Positions 1-8,834 of a stretch of DNA of 64,000 bases are shown piece by piece. The notes beneath the pieces are model-generated. The model was not told the origin of the DNA. It ran no database searches and saw only the letters and a program-made list of their open reading frames with translations. A program made the position numbers and the translations under genes. Origin of the DNA: an uncultured Clostridium sp. (GTDB lineage: Bacteria > Bacillota > Clostridia > Clostridiales > Clostridiaceae); contig NZ_CAMQZG010000011.1 in assembly GCF_947039605.1 (NCBI RefSeq), forward strand, positions 18,518 to 82,517. The letters are read 5' to 3'. The stretch's first letter is position 1. Every line of letters starts with the position of its first letter.

Positions 1-120
1 ATCAGTACTTTTGCATCTATTACTAATAATAACTACAATTTCCTAATGCCATCACTTATACTTATTCTCATAAGTTTTATATTTTTATTTATTTTAAATC
101 TAAAAAACAAATCATATTAA
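1..120 (+). CDS. 3' end of a membrane protein gene truncated by the window edge; possibly sporulation integral membrane protein YlbJ
   Basis: Frame +1 reads ISTFASITNNNYNFLMPSLILILISFIFLFILNLKNKSY*, a hydrophobic C-terminal helix with a basic tail. The YlbJ suggestion rests only on clostridial gene order next to coaD. Confidence 0.5.
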   Translation: MSTFASITNNNYNFLMPSLILILISFIFLFILNLKNKSY

Positions 121-668
121 ACTAATGGAGCTTCTAGCTCCTTTGCATTTTCTTTTATAATTTGTGTTGTAGCCTTCATATCACTTGTAAACTTCTCTGC
201 AAAATCTTCCATATCAGTTTTCATATGTTCTAAAAGTGTTGAAGTCATATTTTCAATCTGATTCTCTAACGCACCTAAAACATCATTTGCATACTCTCTA
301 GCATATATTCTTATTTGTCTTGCCTCTTCATTTGCCTTAGCTTTTATAACCTCAGCTCTTTTATTAGCATCTCTTACAATATCATGGTTTTGTATTTGAT
401 TTTCAATAATATCCATACTTTCTCTTTTAGCACTATTAAGTCTAACTTCTGCTTCTTTTAGCATATTATTTTTATTTTCAATTACCCATTTTGCCTTCTT
501 AACTTCATCAGGATACATATTAATTATTTCATCAAGTCTATCTAGAAGCTCTTTTTTATCAACCATAACTTTTCCTGATATAGGTACTTTTGTACCTCTC
601 TCAACCATTTGATAAACTATTTCTACTAATTCTAGAGTTTCAAATCTTTCTAAGTCTTCATTCCTCAT
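117..668 (-). CDS. Coiled-coil conserved hypothetical protein (ATP synthase subunit/DivIVA-like), found beside coaD in clostridia
   Basis: 183-aa charged helical ORF with AEVIKAKANEEARQIR-type heptads; directly downstream of coaD. Confidence 0.6.
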   Translation of the reverse strand: MRNEDLERFETLELVEIVYQMVERGTKVPISGKVMVDKKELLDRLDEIINMYPDEVKKAKWVIENKNNMLKEAEVRLNSAKRESMDIIENQIQNHDIVRDANKRAEVIKAKANEEARQIRIYAREYANDVLGALENQIENMTSTLLEHMKTDMEDFAEKFTSDMKATTQIIKENAKELEAPLV

Positions 669-680
669 CTTTATTCCCCC

Positions 681-1163
681 TTAAACCATACCCATTTTAT
701 TTAACATTTTTTCTTCAACAACTTTAGGAACCATTTTATTTATATTTCCATTAAACTTCATAATTTGTTTTACTGCTGATGAGCTTACCTGTGCATAGTT
801 TGAATTTGATACAAGATACATAGTCTCTGCAGATTCATCTAACATTTTATTAAGCAAATCCATTTGCATCTCATACTCAAAATCAGTAGAATTTCTAAGG
901 CCTTTTAAAATAACCGGATTACCTTTAATTTTAACAAGTTCTACTAGTAACCCCAAAAAGCTTATCACCTCTATATTATCGTAATCTTTTGTTACTTCCT
1001 TTAACATGCAAACCCTCTCATCAACTGTAAATAACCCTTTTTTATCTACATTAACAAGAATAGCTACAGTTACTTTATCAAATATTTTTGCACCTCGAAA
1101 TATTATATCAAGATGTCCATTTGTAACTGGATCAAAGCTCCCTGGATAAATAGCTTCCCTCAT
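681..1163 (-). CDS. coaD: Phosphopantetheine adenylyltransferase
   Basis: YPGSFDPVTNGHLDII nucleotidyltransferase motif; 160 aa. Confidence 0.97.
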   Translation of the reverse strand: MREAIYPGSFDPVTNGHLDIIFRGAKIFDKVTVAILVNVDKKGLFTVDERVCMLKEVTKDYDNIEVISFLGLLVELVKIKGNPVILKGLRNSTDFEYEMQMDLLNKMLDESAETMYLVSNSNYAQVSSSAVKQIMKFNGNINKMVPKVVEEKMLNKMGMV

Positions 1164-1178
1164 TTTAAATTAAACCTC

Positions 1179-1733
1179 CTAGTTTTCTATTTTATATAAA
1201 TTAACTATTGTATTCCCATATTTTTTACTTCTAAATAATCTTATATGCTCTGAACCTTCATATATATCTTCAGTTGCATCTATCTTACTTACTATAATTC
1301 CATCTTCATGTAACATATTATTCTCATCAATAATTTTCATAGCCTCAGGAATTAAGTCCATTAAATATGGTGGGTCAATAAATACTAAATCAAATACTTT
1401 TCCTTTTGCATTTAATGATTTTAATGCCACATATGCATCCATATTTAATGATGTACATGTATCTTCAAATTTTAAGTTTTCTATATTCTTCTTTAAAAGA
1501 GGATATGTAATTGGACTTTTATCTACTAAATAACATTCTTTAGCCCCTCTACTTGCTGCTTCTAACCCTAAGCTTCCCGTCCCTGCAAATACATCAACTA
1601 CAACTGCATCTGGAATATACCCTTGTATTATATTAAATATTGCTTCTTTTATTCTATCAAGTGTTGGTCTTGTTTCCATTGTTGCAGGTGAAAGTATATT
1701 TCTACCTCTTGCTTTACCAGAAATTATTCTCAT
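1179..1733 (-). CDS. rsmD: 16S rRNA (guanine(966)-N(2))-methyltransferase
   Basis: MRIISGKARGR start, VDVFAGTGSLGLEAASRGA and DPPY motifs. Confidence 0.96.
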   Translation of the reverse strand: MRIISGKARGRNILSPATMETRPTLDRIKEAIFNIIQGYIPDAVVVDVFAGTGSLGLEAASRGAKECYLVDKSPITYPLLKKNIENLKFEDTCTSLNMDAYVALKSLNAKGKVFDLVFIDPPYLMDLIPEAMKIIDENNMLHEDGIIVSKIDATEDIYEGSEHIRLFRSKKYGNTIVNLYKIEN

Positions 1734-1804
1734 TTGATTGCCTCCTTAGTTTTTATCATTAAATTACATTTTACCATAATTGTATATACTCATACAATTT
1801 AAAC

Positions 1805-3838
1805 TTAGTTAAAACATATATAAGTTCTACTTCTTTCGAGATTTTTTGATACCTCATCACATATTTTTCTATTAACCGGACTATCTTCTGACACAATCTT
1901 CTTTGCTTCTGCATTTGCACACTTTAAGATTTTTATATCAAGTGCTATATCTGAAAGTATAAACTCTTCATCCCCATGCTGTCTCATTCCAAACATTTCA
2001 CCAGCACCCCTAAGTTTTAAATCTTCTTCTGATATATAAAAACCATCATTACTTTCTGTCATAATTTCCATTCTTCTCTTAGTCATTTCGCTTTTTGTAT
2101 TAGCTACTAGAACACAATATGACTTATGTTCACCTCTACCAACCCTACCTCTTAATTGATGGAGCTGTGCAAGTCCAAATCTTTCAGCATTTTCTATCAT
2201 CATAACCGTTGCATTAGGAACATTTACCCCAACCTCTATTACAGTTGTTGATACAATAAGTTTAGTTTCATTAGCTTTGAATCTATTAATAACATCTTCT
2301 TTTTCTTTAGGCTTCATTTTTCCATGTAAAATCTCTATATCTACATTTGCAAAAATATCAGACTTAAGTTCATCATAAACCTGTTCTACTGAATTAAGCT
2401 CTAATTTTTCATTTTCTTCTATAAGTGGTGAAACTATATACACCTGTCTACCTTGTGCTACCTGCTCATATGCAAATTTATAAGCTTTTTGTCTTTGCTT
2501 TGTATCTATAAGTATTGTATCTATAGGTTTTCTTCCTGGTGGCATCTCATCAATTATAGATATATCTAAATCTGAATATAAATAAAGAGATAATGTTCTA
2601 GGAATGGGTGTTGCTGTCATAACTAGGGTATCTGCCATTTTATTTTTATTAACAAGTTTGCTTCTTTGCTCAACTCCAAACCTATGTTGTTCATCAGTTA
2701 CCACAAACCCCATATTAGTAAATTCCACATCTTCCTGTATAAGTGCATGAGTTCCTATAACAAGAAGAGGTTCACCTGATTTTATTCTCTCTTTTATCCT
2801 TAACTTTTCTTTTGCCTTTGTACTTCCTGTTAAAAGCTCTATCTCTACTCCAAAAGGCCCTAAAAACTTCTCTGCTTCCTTTTTATGTTGTAGTGCTAGT
2901 ATTTCTGTTGGTGCCATAAGAGCAGTCTGATATCCATTCTTATACGCATTAAAGAGTGCTATTAATGCAACTAAAGTTTTCCCACTTCCAACATCACCTT
3001 GCACAAGTCTATTCATAGGCACAATACTTTTTTGATCAAGTAAAATTTCTCTAACCGTTCTTGATTGTGCACCTGTAAGTGGAAATGGTAAACTTTCCTT
3101 AAATCTTAAAAGTTCTTCTGACATTTTAAACACAATCCCATTAGACTTTTCTTTTATATGCTTTCTCATCATTATAATCTTCATAGAGTATGTAAATAAT
3201 TCTTGATATTTAAGTCTTGTGATAGAATCACTAAGACTTTGTCTATCTAATGGGAAATGTATATTTCTAATAGCTTTATCAAGTGAACATAACTTATACT
3301 TCTCTATCATATAATCTGGCAAATTATCATTTATAAAAATTTCTGCAAGAATATTATTTATAAGTTTTACTAAAACCTTATTATTCAAATCTCCCTTTAA
3401 AGGATAGATTGGAATTATCTCACTCTTTTTAGCCTCAACACAAGCAATAATAGGATTCATAATTTCCATCCTATTACCTTTTTTCTTAAAAGTCCCCATA
3501 AGATTGTAGTCTTCCCCTACAGCAAAACTTTTTATTACATATGGCTGATTAAACCACTTAGCTGCAACTTTTATTCCACCATGCATAAATTGAATACTAG
3601 TAAGCCTTTTACCCGTTCTAGTTCTTATGGTCCCCTCACAAGCTATCATTTTACATAAAAGCACTGCCTTTTCCTTTTCAAAATCAGTATTCAAATCAAG
3701 TTCACTATTTACAAAGTCATAATCTCTTGGAAAATATAATAATAAATCTAATATTGTAAATATCCCACATCTATTTAATTTCTCCTGTAGCTTTGGTCCT
3801 ACTCCTTTTATAGTTGATATCTCGTTATAAATATTCAT
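1805..3838 (-). CDS. recG: ATP-dependent DNA helicase RecG
   Basis: 677 aa; GDVGSGKT Walker A, DEQHRFGVEQR, TATPIPRTL, QLRGRVGRG motifs. Confidence 0.98.
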   Translation of the reverse strand: MNIYNEISTIKGVGPKLQEKLNRCGIFTILDLLLYFPRDYDFVNSELDLNTDFEKEKAVLLCKMIACEGTIRTRTGKRLTSIQFMHGGIKVAAKWFNQPYVIKSFAVGEDYNLMGTFKKKGNRMEIMNPIIACVEAKKSEIIPIYPLKGDLNNKVLVKLINNILAEIFINDNLPDYMIEKYKLCSLDKAIRNIHFPLDRQSLSDSITRLKYQELFTYSMKIIMMRKHIKEKSNGIVFKMSEELLRFKESLPFPLTGAQSRTVREILLDQKSIVPMNRLVQGDVGSGKTLVALIALFNAYKNGYQTALMAPTEILALQHKKEAEKFLGPFGVEIELLTGSTKAKEKLRIKERIKSGEPLLVIGTHALIQEDVEFTNMGFVVTDEQHRFGVEQRSKLVNKNKMADTLVMTATPIPRTLSLYLYSDLDISIIDEMPPGRKPIDTILIDTKQRQKAYKFAYEQVAQGRQVYIVSPLIEENEKLELNSVEQVYDELKSDIFANVDIEILHGKMKPKEKEDVINRFKANETKLIVSTTVIEVGVNVPNATVMMIENAERFGLAQLHQLRGRVGRGEHKSYCVLVANTKSEMTKRRMEIMTESNDGFYISEEDLKLRGAGEMFGMRQHGDEEFILSDIALDIKILKCANAEAKKIVSEDSPVNRKICDEVSKNLERSRTYICFN

Positions 3839-3888
3839 TCTTATTTCTCCTTTTCTATAAAAAAAGAAGCGACATAAGTCGCTTCTTT

Positions 3889-5535
3889 TTATTCTACTGC
3901 TATTATGAAGTAGTATAATGGTTGATTTCCTTTATAACATTGTATATCGAAATCTTCATATTTTTCTTCTAAAGTAGCAACTAACTCTTCTACTTTAGCC
4001 TCATCACAATCTTTTCCATAGAATATTGTAATAAGTTCTGAATCTTCATCTGTCATGTTATCAATTAATGTACTTGCAACACCATAAGCTGAATCTCCAA
4101 CTTCTTTAATCTTACCTTCGATAAGACCAAGAATATTTCCTTCTTTAATCTCTATTCCATCCATTTCAGTATCCCTTACTGCGTAAGTAACTGACGCTGA
4201 CTTAACATTTGACATAGCTTCTTTTAAAGCTTTTTCATTTGCATCTACATCAGCATGTGGATTAAACATTGTTATACCTGTAATTCCCTGAGGAACTGTA
4301 GTTGTTGGTATAACTCTTATATCTTTATCTGAAATTTCAGCTGCTTGATTTGCAGCCATTATAATATTCTTGTTATTTGGAAGTATAAATATATGCTCTG
4401 CATTTATCTTTTCAATAGCATCAACTATATCCTGAGTACTTGGATTCATAGTTTGACCACCTTCTATTATGTAGTCAACACCAAGGTCTCTAAATATATC
4501 AGTCATTCCTGATCCCATAGCAACAGACACAAAACCAAACTCTTTCGCTTCTGCAACTTCTTCTACTTTAGCTACTGCTATTGTAGAAGCACCTGTCATA
4601 CCAAGAATTTCTCTGTGTTCTTCTTTCATATTATCTATTTTTATATTAGATAACTCACCTATTTGAACCGCCATTGATAAAACTCTTCCTGGGTCATTTG
4701 TGTGTATATGAGTCTTTATAACATCCTCATATCCAACAACTATCATTGAATCACCAAGTGCTTCAATGCTAGCTTTAAAAGCTTCTGCTTTTTTATCATC
4801 TCCAAGAATTATAAACTCAGTACAATATGCGAATTTTATATCATCCTCACTAATTGATTCTTGAGCTAAGCTTGCAGCTGGACCTCCATTAACACTAACA
4901 AGTGCTACCTCTTCAACTTTAAGATTATTTCTTAAAGCTTCAAGCATACCTTCTAATATTATTAAAAGACCCATTCCACCTGAATCTACCACACCTGCTT
5001 TTTTAAGTGCTGGAAGCATTTCTGGTGTTTTATCAAGCACTATTTTACACTCTCTTGTCACTTCAACAAGTAATGATTTTACATCAGTTGTAGTTGTAAC
5101 TCCAGCTATTTCACCTGCAGCTCTTATAATTGTAAGTATAGTACCTTCTGTCGGTCTCATAACAGCTTTATAAGCTGATTTAGCACCTTCTTCTAATGCT
5201 CTAACAAAATCAGTAACTCCAGCCTCTTCAACCCCCTCAAACCCATTAGACATTCCTCTTAAGATTTGTGAAAGAATAACTCCTGAATTACCTCTTGCGC
5301 CCATAAGTGCACCCTTAGCAAGTTTTTTTGAAACATCTGCAATACTACCATTTCTATTAGCTGCTATTTCTTTAGCTGCTGCCTTAAATGTCATTGACAT
5401 ATTTGTTCCTGTATCCCCATCTGGTACTGGGAATACATTTAGTGAGTTAACATATTCGCTCTGTGATTCTAAACTATTTGATGCATTTTGCACCATAGCG
5501 TAAAATTGTTCCCCACTTATTTTATTATATTTCAT
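3889..5535 (-). CDS. DAK2/DhaL domain protein, fatty acid kinase FakA-like (YloV family)
   Basis: NVFPVPDGDTGTNMSMT and GARGNSGVILSQ motifs; next to an Asp23 gene as in many Firmicutes. Confidence 0.92.
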   Translation of the reverse strand: MKYNKISGEQFYAMVQNASNSLESQSEYVNSLNVFPVPDGDTGTNMSMTFKAAAKEIAANRNGSIADVSKKLAKGALMGARGNSGVILSQILRGMSNGFEGVEEAGVTDFVRALEEGAKSAYKAVMRPTEGTILTIIRAAGEIAGVTTTTDVKSLLVEVTRECKIVLDKTPEMLPALKKAGVVDSGGMGLLIILEGMLEALRNNLKVEEVALVSVNGGPAASLAQESISEDDIKFAYCTEFIILGDDKKAEAFKASIEALGDSMIVVGYEDVIKTHIHTNDPGRVLSMAVQIGELSNIKIDNMKEEHREILGMTGASTIAVAKVEEVAEAKEFGFVSVAMGSGMTDIFRDLGVDYIIEGGQTMNPSTQDIVDAIEKINAEHIFILPNNKNIIMAANQAAEISDKDIRVIPTTTVPQGITGITMFNPHADVDANEKALKEAMSNVKSASVTYAVRDTEMDGIEIKEGNILGLIEGKIKEVGDSAYGVASTLIDNMTDEDSELITIFYGKDCDEAKVEELVATLEEKYEDFDIQCYKGNQPLYYFIIAVE

Positions 5536-5548
5536 TATGATTTACCTC

Positions 5549-5896
5549 CTAGACTCTGACCGCCTGAACATTTACTGTTATAGCTGATACCTTTAAGCCA
5601 GTATAATTTTCTACATTATATTTTACTTTTTGAATTATATTATTTGCAATCACTGATATTTTTGTGCCATATTCAACCATTATAAAAAGTTCTATAGCTA
5701 GTTTATCATCTTTATGCGTTATTTTTACACCTTTTGAAAGGTTCTCTATTTTCATTAATTCCCAAAGTCCCTCTGTGGCACTTTTTGAAACCATCCCAAC
5801 AACTCCATAACATTCCATTGTTGATAAACCTATTATTTTTGATAATACATCATCTGCATAGGCTACTTGCCCTTGCTCATTTGAATATCCAATCAT
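5549..5896 (-). CDS. Asp23/Gls24 family protein (YloU-like)
   Basis: 115-aa Asp23 domain sequence; upstream neighbour of the DAK2 gene. Confidence 0.9.
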   Translation of the reverse strand: MIGYSNEQGQVAYADDVLSKIIGLSTMECYGVVGMVSKSATEGLWELMKIENLSKGVKITHKDDKLAIELFIMVEYGTKISVIANNIIQKVKYNVENYTGLKVSAITVNVQAVRV

Positions 5897-6036
5897 GATG
5901 ACACCTCCTCAACTATTCCATTCCATATAATATATATTATAATAAATACTTATATTATTCAAGATTTATTATTTATTATTAAGTTTACCTATATTATAGA
6001 AGAATACAAGTTTTTTTTAATAATTTTATATTTTAC

Positions 6037-6066
6037 TTGCAACATTTAATATATTTATGCTAAAAT
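6037..6066 (+). promoter_or_regulatory. Candidate sigma-A promoter for rpmB
   Basis: TTGCAA (6037-6042), 18-nt spacer, TAAAAT (6061-6066) with extended -10 TGC; about 50 nt upstream of the rpmB ATG. Confidence 0.6.
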
Positions 6067-6116
6067 AGTATTTGTCCTATTGGAGATTTATCTTCATGTA
6101 AAGGAGGTGTTTTATC

Positions 6117-6308
6117 ATGGCAAGAAAGTGCGATATATGTGCTAAAGGTGTTGTGGCAGGTACTCAATACAGTCACTCACACAGACAATCAAAAAGAACT
6201 TGGGCTCCTAACGTTAAGAAAATAAAAGCTATCGTTAAGGGTACACCTAAGACAATAACAGTTTGTACTAGATGTATGAGATCTGGTAAGGTTCAAAGAG
6301 CAGTATAG
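6117..6308 (+). CDS. rpmB: 50S ribosomal protein L28
   Basis: 63 aa, MARKCDICAKG..SHSHRQSKRTWAPNVKK; RBS aaaggaggtg. Confidence 0.98.
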   Translation: MARKCDICAKGVVAGTQYSHSHRQSKRTWAPNVKKIKAIVKGTPKTITVCTRCMRSGKVQRAV

Positions 6309-6318
6309 TTCTTTGATA

Positions 6319-6350
6319 AAAATGCAATTGTGAAAGCAATTGCATTTTTT
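6319..6350 (+). terminator. Rho-independent terminator of rpmB
   Basis: atgcaattg..caattgcat hairpin followed by T-run. Confidence 0.85.
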
Positions 6351-6370
6351 TGTTTTAAAGACAAAAAAAT

Positions 6371-6403
6371 AAGGCTAGCAGTTATAATTTTAACTGCTAG
6401 CCT
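6371..6403 (-). terminator. Rho-independent terminator downstream of spoVM
   Basis: aaggctagcagtt/aactgctagcctt perfect 13-bp stem; U-run on the - strand. Confidence 0.85.
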
Positions 6404-6420
6404 TTTAATATGTATCCATA

Positions 6421-6492
6421 TTAATTATTTTTGAACACTTTTTTTATTATCTTACCTAAGAATCTTGGTAATTTTATTACTGTAATCTTCAC
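6421..6492 (-). CDS. spoVM: Stage V sporulation protein M, 23 aa, GTG start (absent from ORF track)
   Basis: - strand GTG-AAG-ATT...-TAA translates to MKITVIKLPRFLGKIIKKVFKNN*; matches the SpoVM IKLPRFLG core; RBS-like aggtgatg upstream; next to rpmB and thiN. Confidence 0.93.
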   Translation of the reverse strand: MKITVIKLPRFLGKIIKKVFKNN

Positions 6493-6554
6493 TTACTCAT
6501 CACCTACTATAATTAAACTTATTATATATTATGCAACAAGTAGTGAAAATGTTC

Positions 6555-7184
6555 CTATTCTTTTGAATATATAACTAATAACTTTCCAGTATCAAATGAA
6601 ACTTCTATATCTCCATCTAAAAATTCATTAGAATTACATAAACTTTCAAATGGTTCTAGCAAATAATTATCCAATGGATATTTTGCATTTTCTATTTTCA
6701 AGTTTTCTACATCACCTGAAAATGCATAAAATGAAACTATATCTCCATATTTCCCTTGAAGATTAAAACTTTTATCTTTTAAAAATACTTTATTATTTCC
6801 ATCTACAATGTAAGCAGATACACCATTTTTTAAACATTTATTTAAAAGACCTATATTTCCAAATAAGTGATCTATTCTCCCCCCAGTCATTCCTAGCATA
6901 ACTATTTCTGTAGCCTTTAATTTAAATGCTAAGTTTACTGCTATATCTGAATCGGTAAAATCTTTTTCACTTGGATATACAAAATTATTTATATCTTTTA
7001 GTTTTACTTTAAACTTTTCACTTATAGAATCAAAATCTCCAACAGCATAATCTGGTGAAATTCCATTTTCTAAAAAGATTTCGGTACCTTTATCTATAGC
7101 TATTGTAACATCACAATAATTTAAATATTCATTTAAAATATCTTTTCTAGGTTTCTCCCCAGCTGCTACCATGAGTATTTTCAT
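6555..7184 (-). CDS. thiN: Thiamine pyrophosphokinase
   Basis: AIDKGTEIFLENGISPDYAVGDFDSI and SEKDFTDSDIA motifs. Confidence 0.93.
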   Translation of the reverse strand: MKILMVAAGEKPRKDILNEYLNYCDVTIAIDKGTEIFLENGISPDYAVGDFDSISEKFKVKLKDINNFVYPSEKDFTDSDIAVNLAFKLKATEIVMLGMTGGRIDHLFGNIGLLNKCLKNGVSAYIVDGNNKVFLKDKSFNLQGKYGDIVSFYAFSGDVENLKIENAKYPLDNYLLEPFESLCNSNEFLDGDIEVSFDTGKLLVIYSKE

Positions 7185-7186
7185 AA

Positions 7187-7840
7187 CTACAGACTAGCTC
7201 TTAAATCTTTTATATTTTCTTCTATTTTATCACCTTTAAATACAGCTGACCCTGCAACTATAACATTTGCTCCAGCATCTACAACTGATTTAATATTACT
7301 TGCTCCTACTCCACCATCAACTTGAATTAATATGTTCTGGTTACCTGCTTCAATAGCCATTTTTTTAACTTCTTTAATCTTATCTAAAGAATATTCTATA
7401 AAGCTTTGACCACCAAAACCTGGATTAACAGACATAATCAGAACCATATCAAGTTTTCCAATTACATATTTTAAAACATCCACTGGAGTTGCAGGGTTTA
7501 ATGAAACTCCTGCCTTCATCCCTTTGCTTTGAATATAACTTATAGCTCTATCAAGATGTCTTTCTGCTTCATAATGTATTGTTAATATATCTGCTCCTGC
7601 TTTTGCAAAATCTTCTATATACTTTGATGGTTCTTCTATCATAAGATGGACATCAAATACCATTTTACAATCATTTCTAAGCGCATTCATAACTGGGAAT
7701 CCAAAACTTATGTTAGGAACAAATCTTCCATCCATAACATCTATATGTAAAAACTCTGCTCCTGCATTTTCTACTCTTTTAACCTGATCACCTAAAATTC
7801 TAAAATCTGCTGATAATATTGATGGTGCTATTTTTACCAT
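7187..7840 (-). CDS. rpe: Ribulose-phosphate 3-epimerase
   Basis: APSILSADF, HIDVMDGRFVPN, VNPGFGGQ motifs. Confidence 0.97.
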   Translation of the reverse strand: MVKIAPSILSADFRILGDQVKRVENAGAEFLHIDVMDGRFVPNISFGFPVMNALRNDCKMVFDVHLMIEEPSKYIEDFAKAGADILTIHYEAERHLDRAISYIQSKGMKAGVSLNPATPVDVLKYVIGKLDMVLIMSVNPGFGGQSFIEYSLDKIKEVKKMAIEAGNQNILIQVDGGVGASNIKSVVDAGANVIVAGSAVFKGDKIEENIKDLRASL

Positions 7841-8704
7841 TTATCTCACTCTCCCATTTAATATTTCTTCTAATCTTTTTATATAAAAATCATATCTTAA
7901 TTTATCTATTTTTCCCTCTTCAAGCTTTTCTTTAATTGCACAATGAGGTTCTTTATAATGATTGCACCCTCTGTACTTACATCCATCTTGATATTTTGTA
8001 AACTCTGGGAAGCAATACTTTAAATCTTCTTTATCCATAAAGCTTAAATCAACAGTTGAAAACCCTGGAGTATCAACAAGGAAACCATCTTCTATTTCTA
8101 TAAGTTCACTATGTCTTGTAGTATGCTTACCTCTTCCTATTTTCAAACTTAGTTCACCTGTTGGCATATGCTCTCTATCAATAAGTGCATTTGACAATGT
8201 AGATTTTCCAGCTCCTGATGGTCCACAAAGTACTGTTATATGACCTTGTATCATTTTTTTAAGTTCTTCTAATCCATTTTGTTCTTTTGCATTTATAAAT
8301 AAAACTTCATATCCTATTGCTTTTATATCATTTGCTATTTTTTCTTTTTCTTCATCTGTACATAAATCTTCTTTATTAAGACATACTATAGCCTCAATAT
8401 CATTATGCTCACAAAGGACTAAAAATCTATTTAATAAATCAAATTGTATATCTGGACTCTTAAGTGCAAATACAACAAATGCTCTAGTTACATTTGAAAC
8501 AGTTGGTCTAATGAGTTCACAGCTACGCTCATGTATATCTTCTATTACACCTTTTCCATTATCAACTTCTATATCGACTAGATCCCCAACCATAGGTTTC
8601 ATACCTTTGTGTCTAAATTTCCCTCTTGCTTTACACTCTATAATTCCGTCAGTAGTTTTAACATAATAAAACCCACCTATACCTTTTATTATTCTTCCTT
8701 CCAT
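7841..8704 (-). CDS. rsgA: Small ribosomal subunit biogenesis GTPase RsgA
   Basis: [10 protein letters not shown] Walker A, circularly permuted GTPase, C-terminal zinc site [14 protein letters not shown]. Confidence 0.97.
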   Translation of the reverse strand: MEGRIIKGIGGFYYVKTTDGIIECKARGKFRHKGMKPMVGDLVDIEVDNGKGVIEDIHERSCELIRPTVSNVTRAFVVFALKSPDIQFDLLNRFLVLCEHNDIEAIVCLNKEDLCTDEEKEKIANDIKAIGYEVLFINAKEQNGLEELKKMIQGHITVLCGPSGAGKSTLSNALIDREHMPTGELSLKIGRGKHTTRHSELIEIEDGFLVDTPGFSTVDLSFMDKEDLKYCFPEFTKYQDGCKYRGCNHYKEPHCAIKEKLEEGKIDKLRYDFYIKRLEEILNGRVR

Positions 8705-8786
8705 AATTCCTCCATTTCTTTTGTTCTATATCTGATTAGTTTTTAAGTTTCTACTCTTATAATAAACAAAACTCTCCCTATAATGC

Positions 8787-8818
8787 AAGAAATCCGAGAA
8801 TTTAATCTCGGATTTCTT
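8787..8818 (-). terminator. Rho-independent terminator downstream of prkC
   Basis: aagaaatccgaga/tctcggatttctt perfect 13-bp stem. Confidence 0.85.
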
Positions 8819-8834
8819 AACTTTATAAAAAAGT

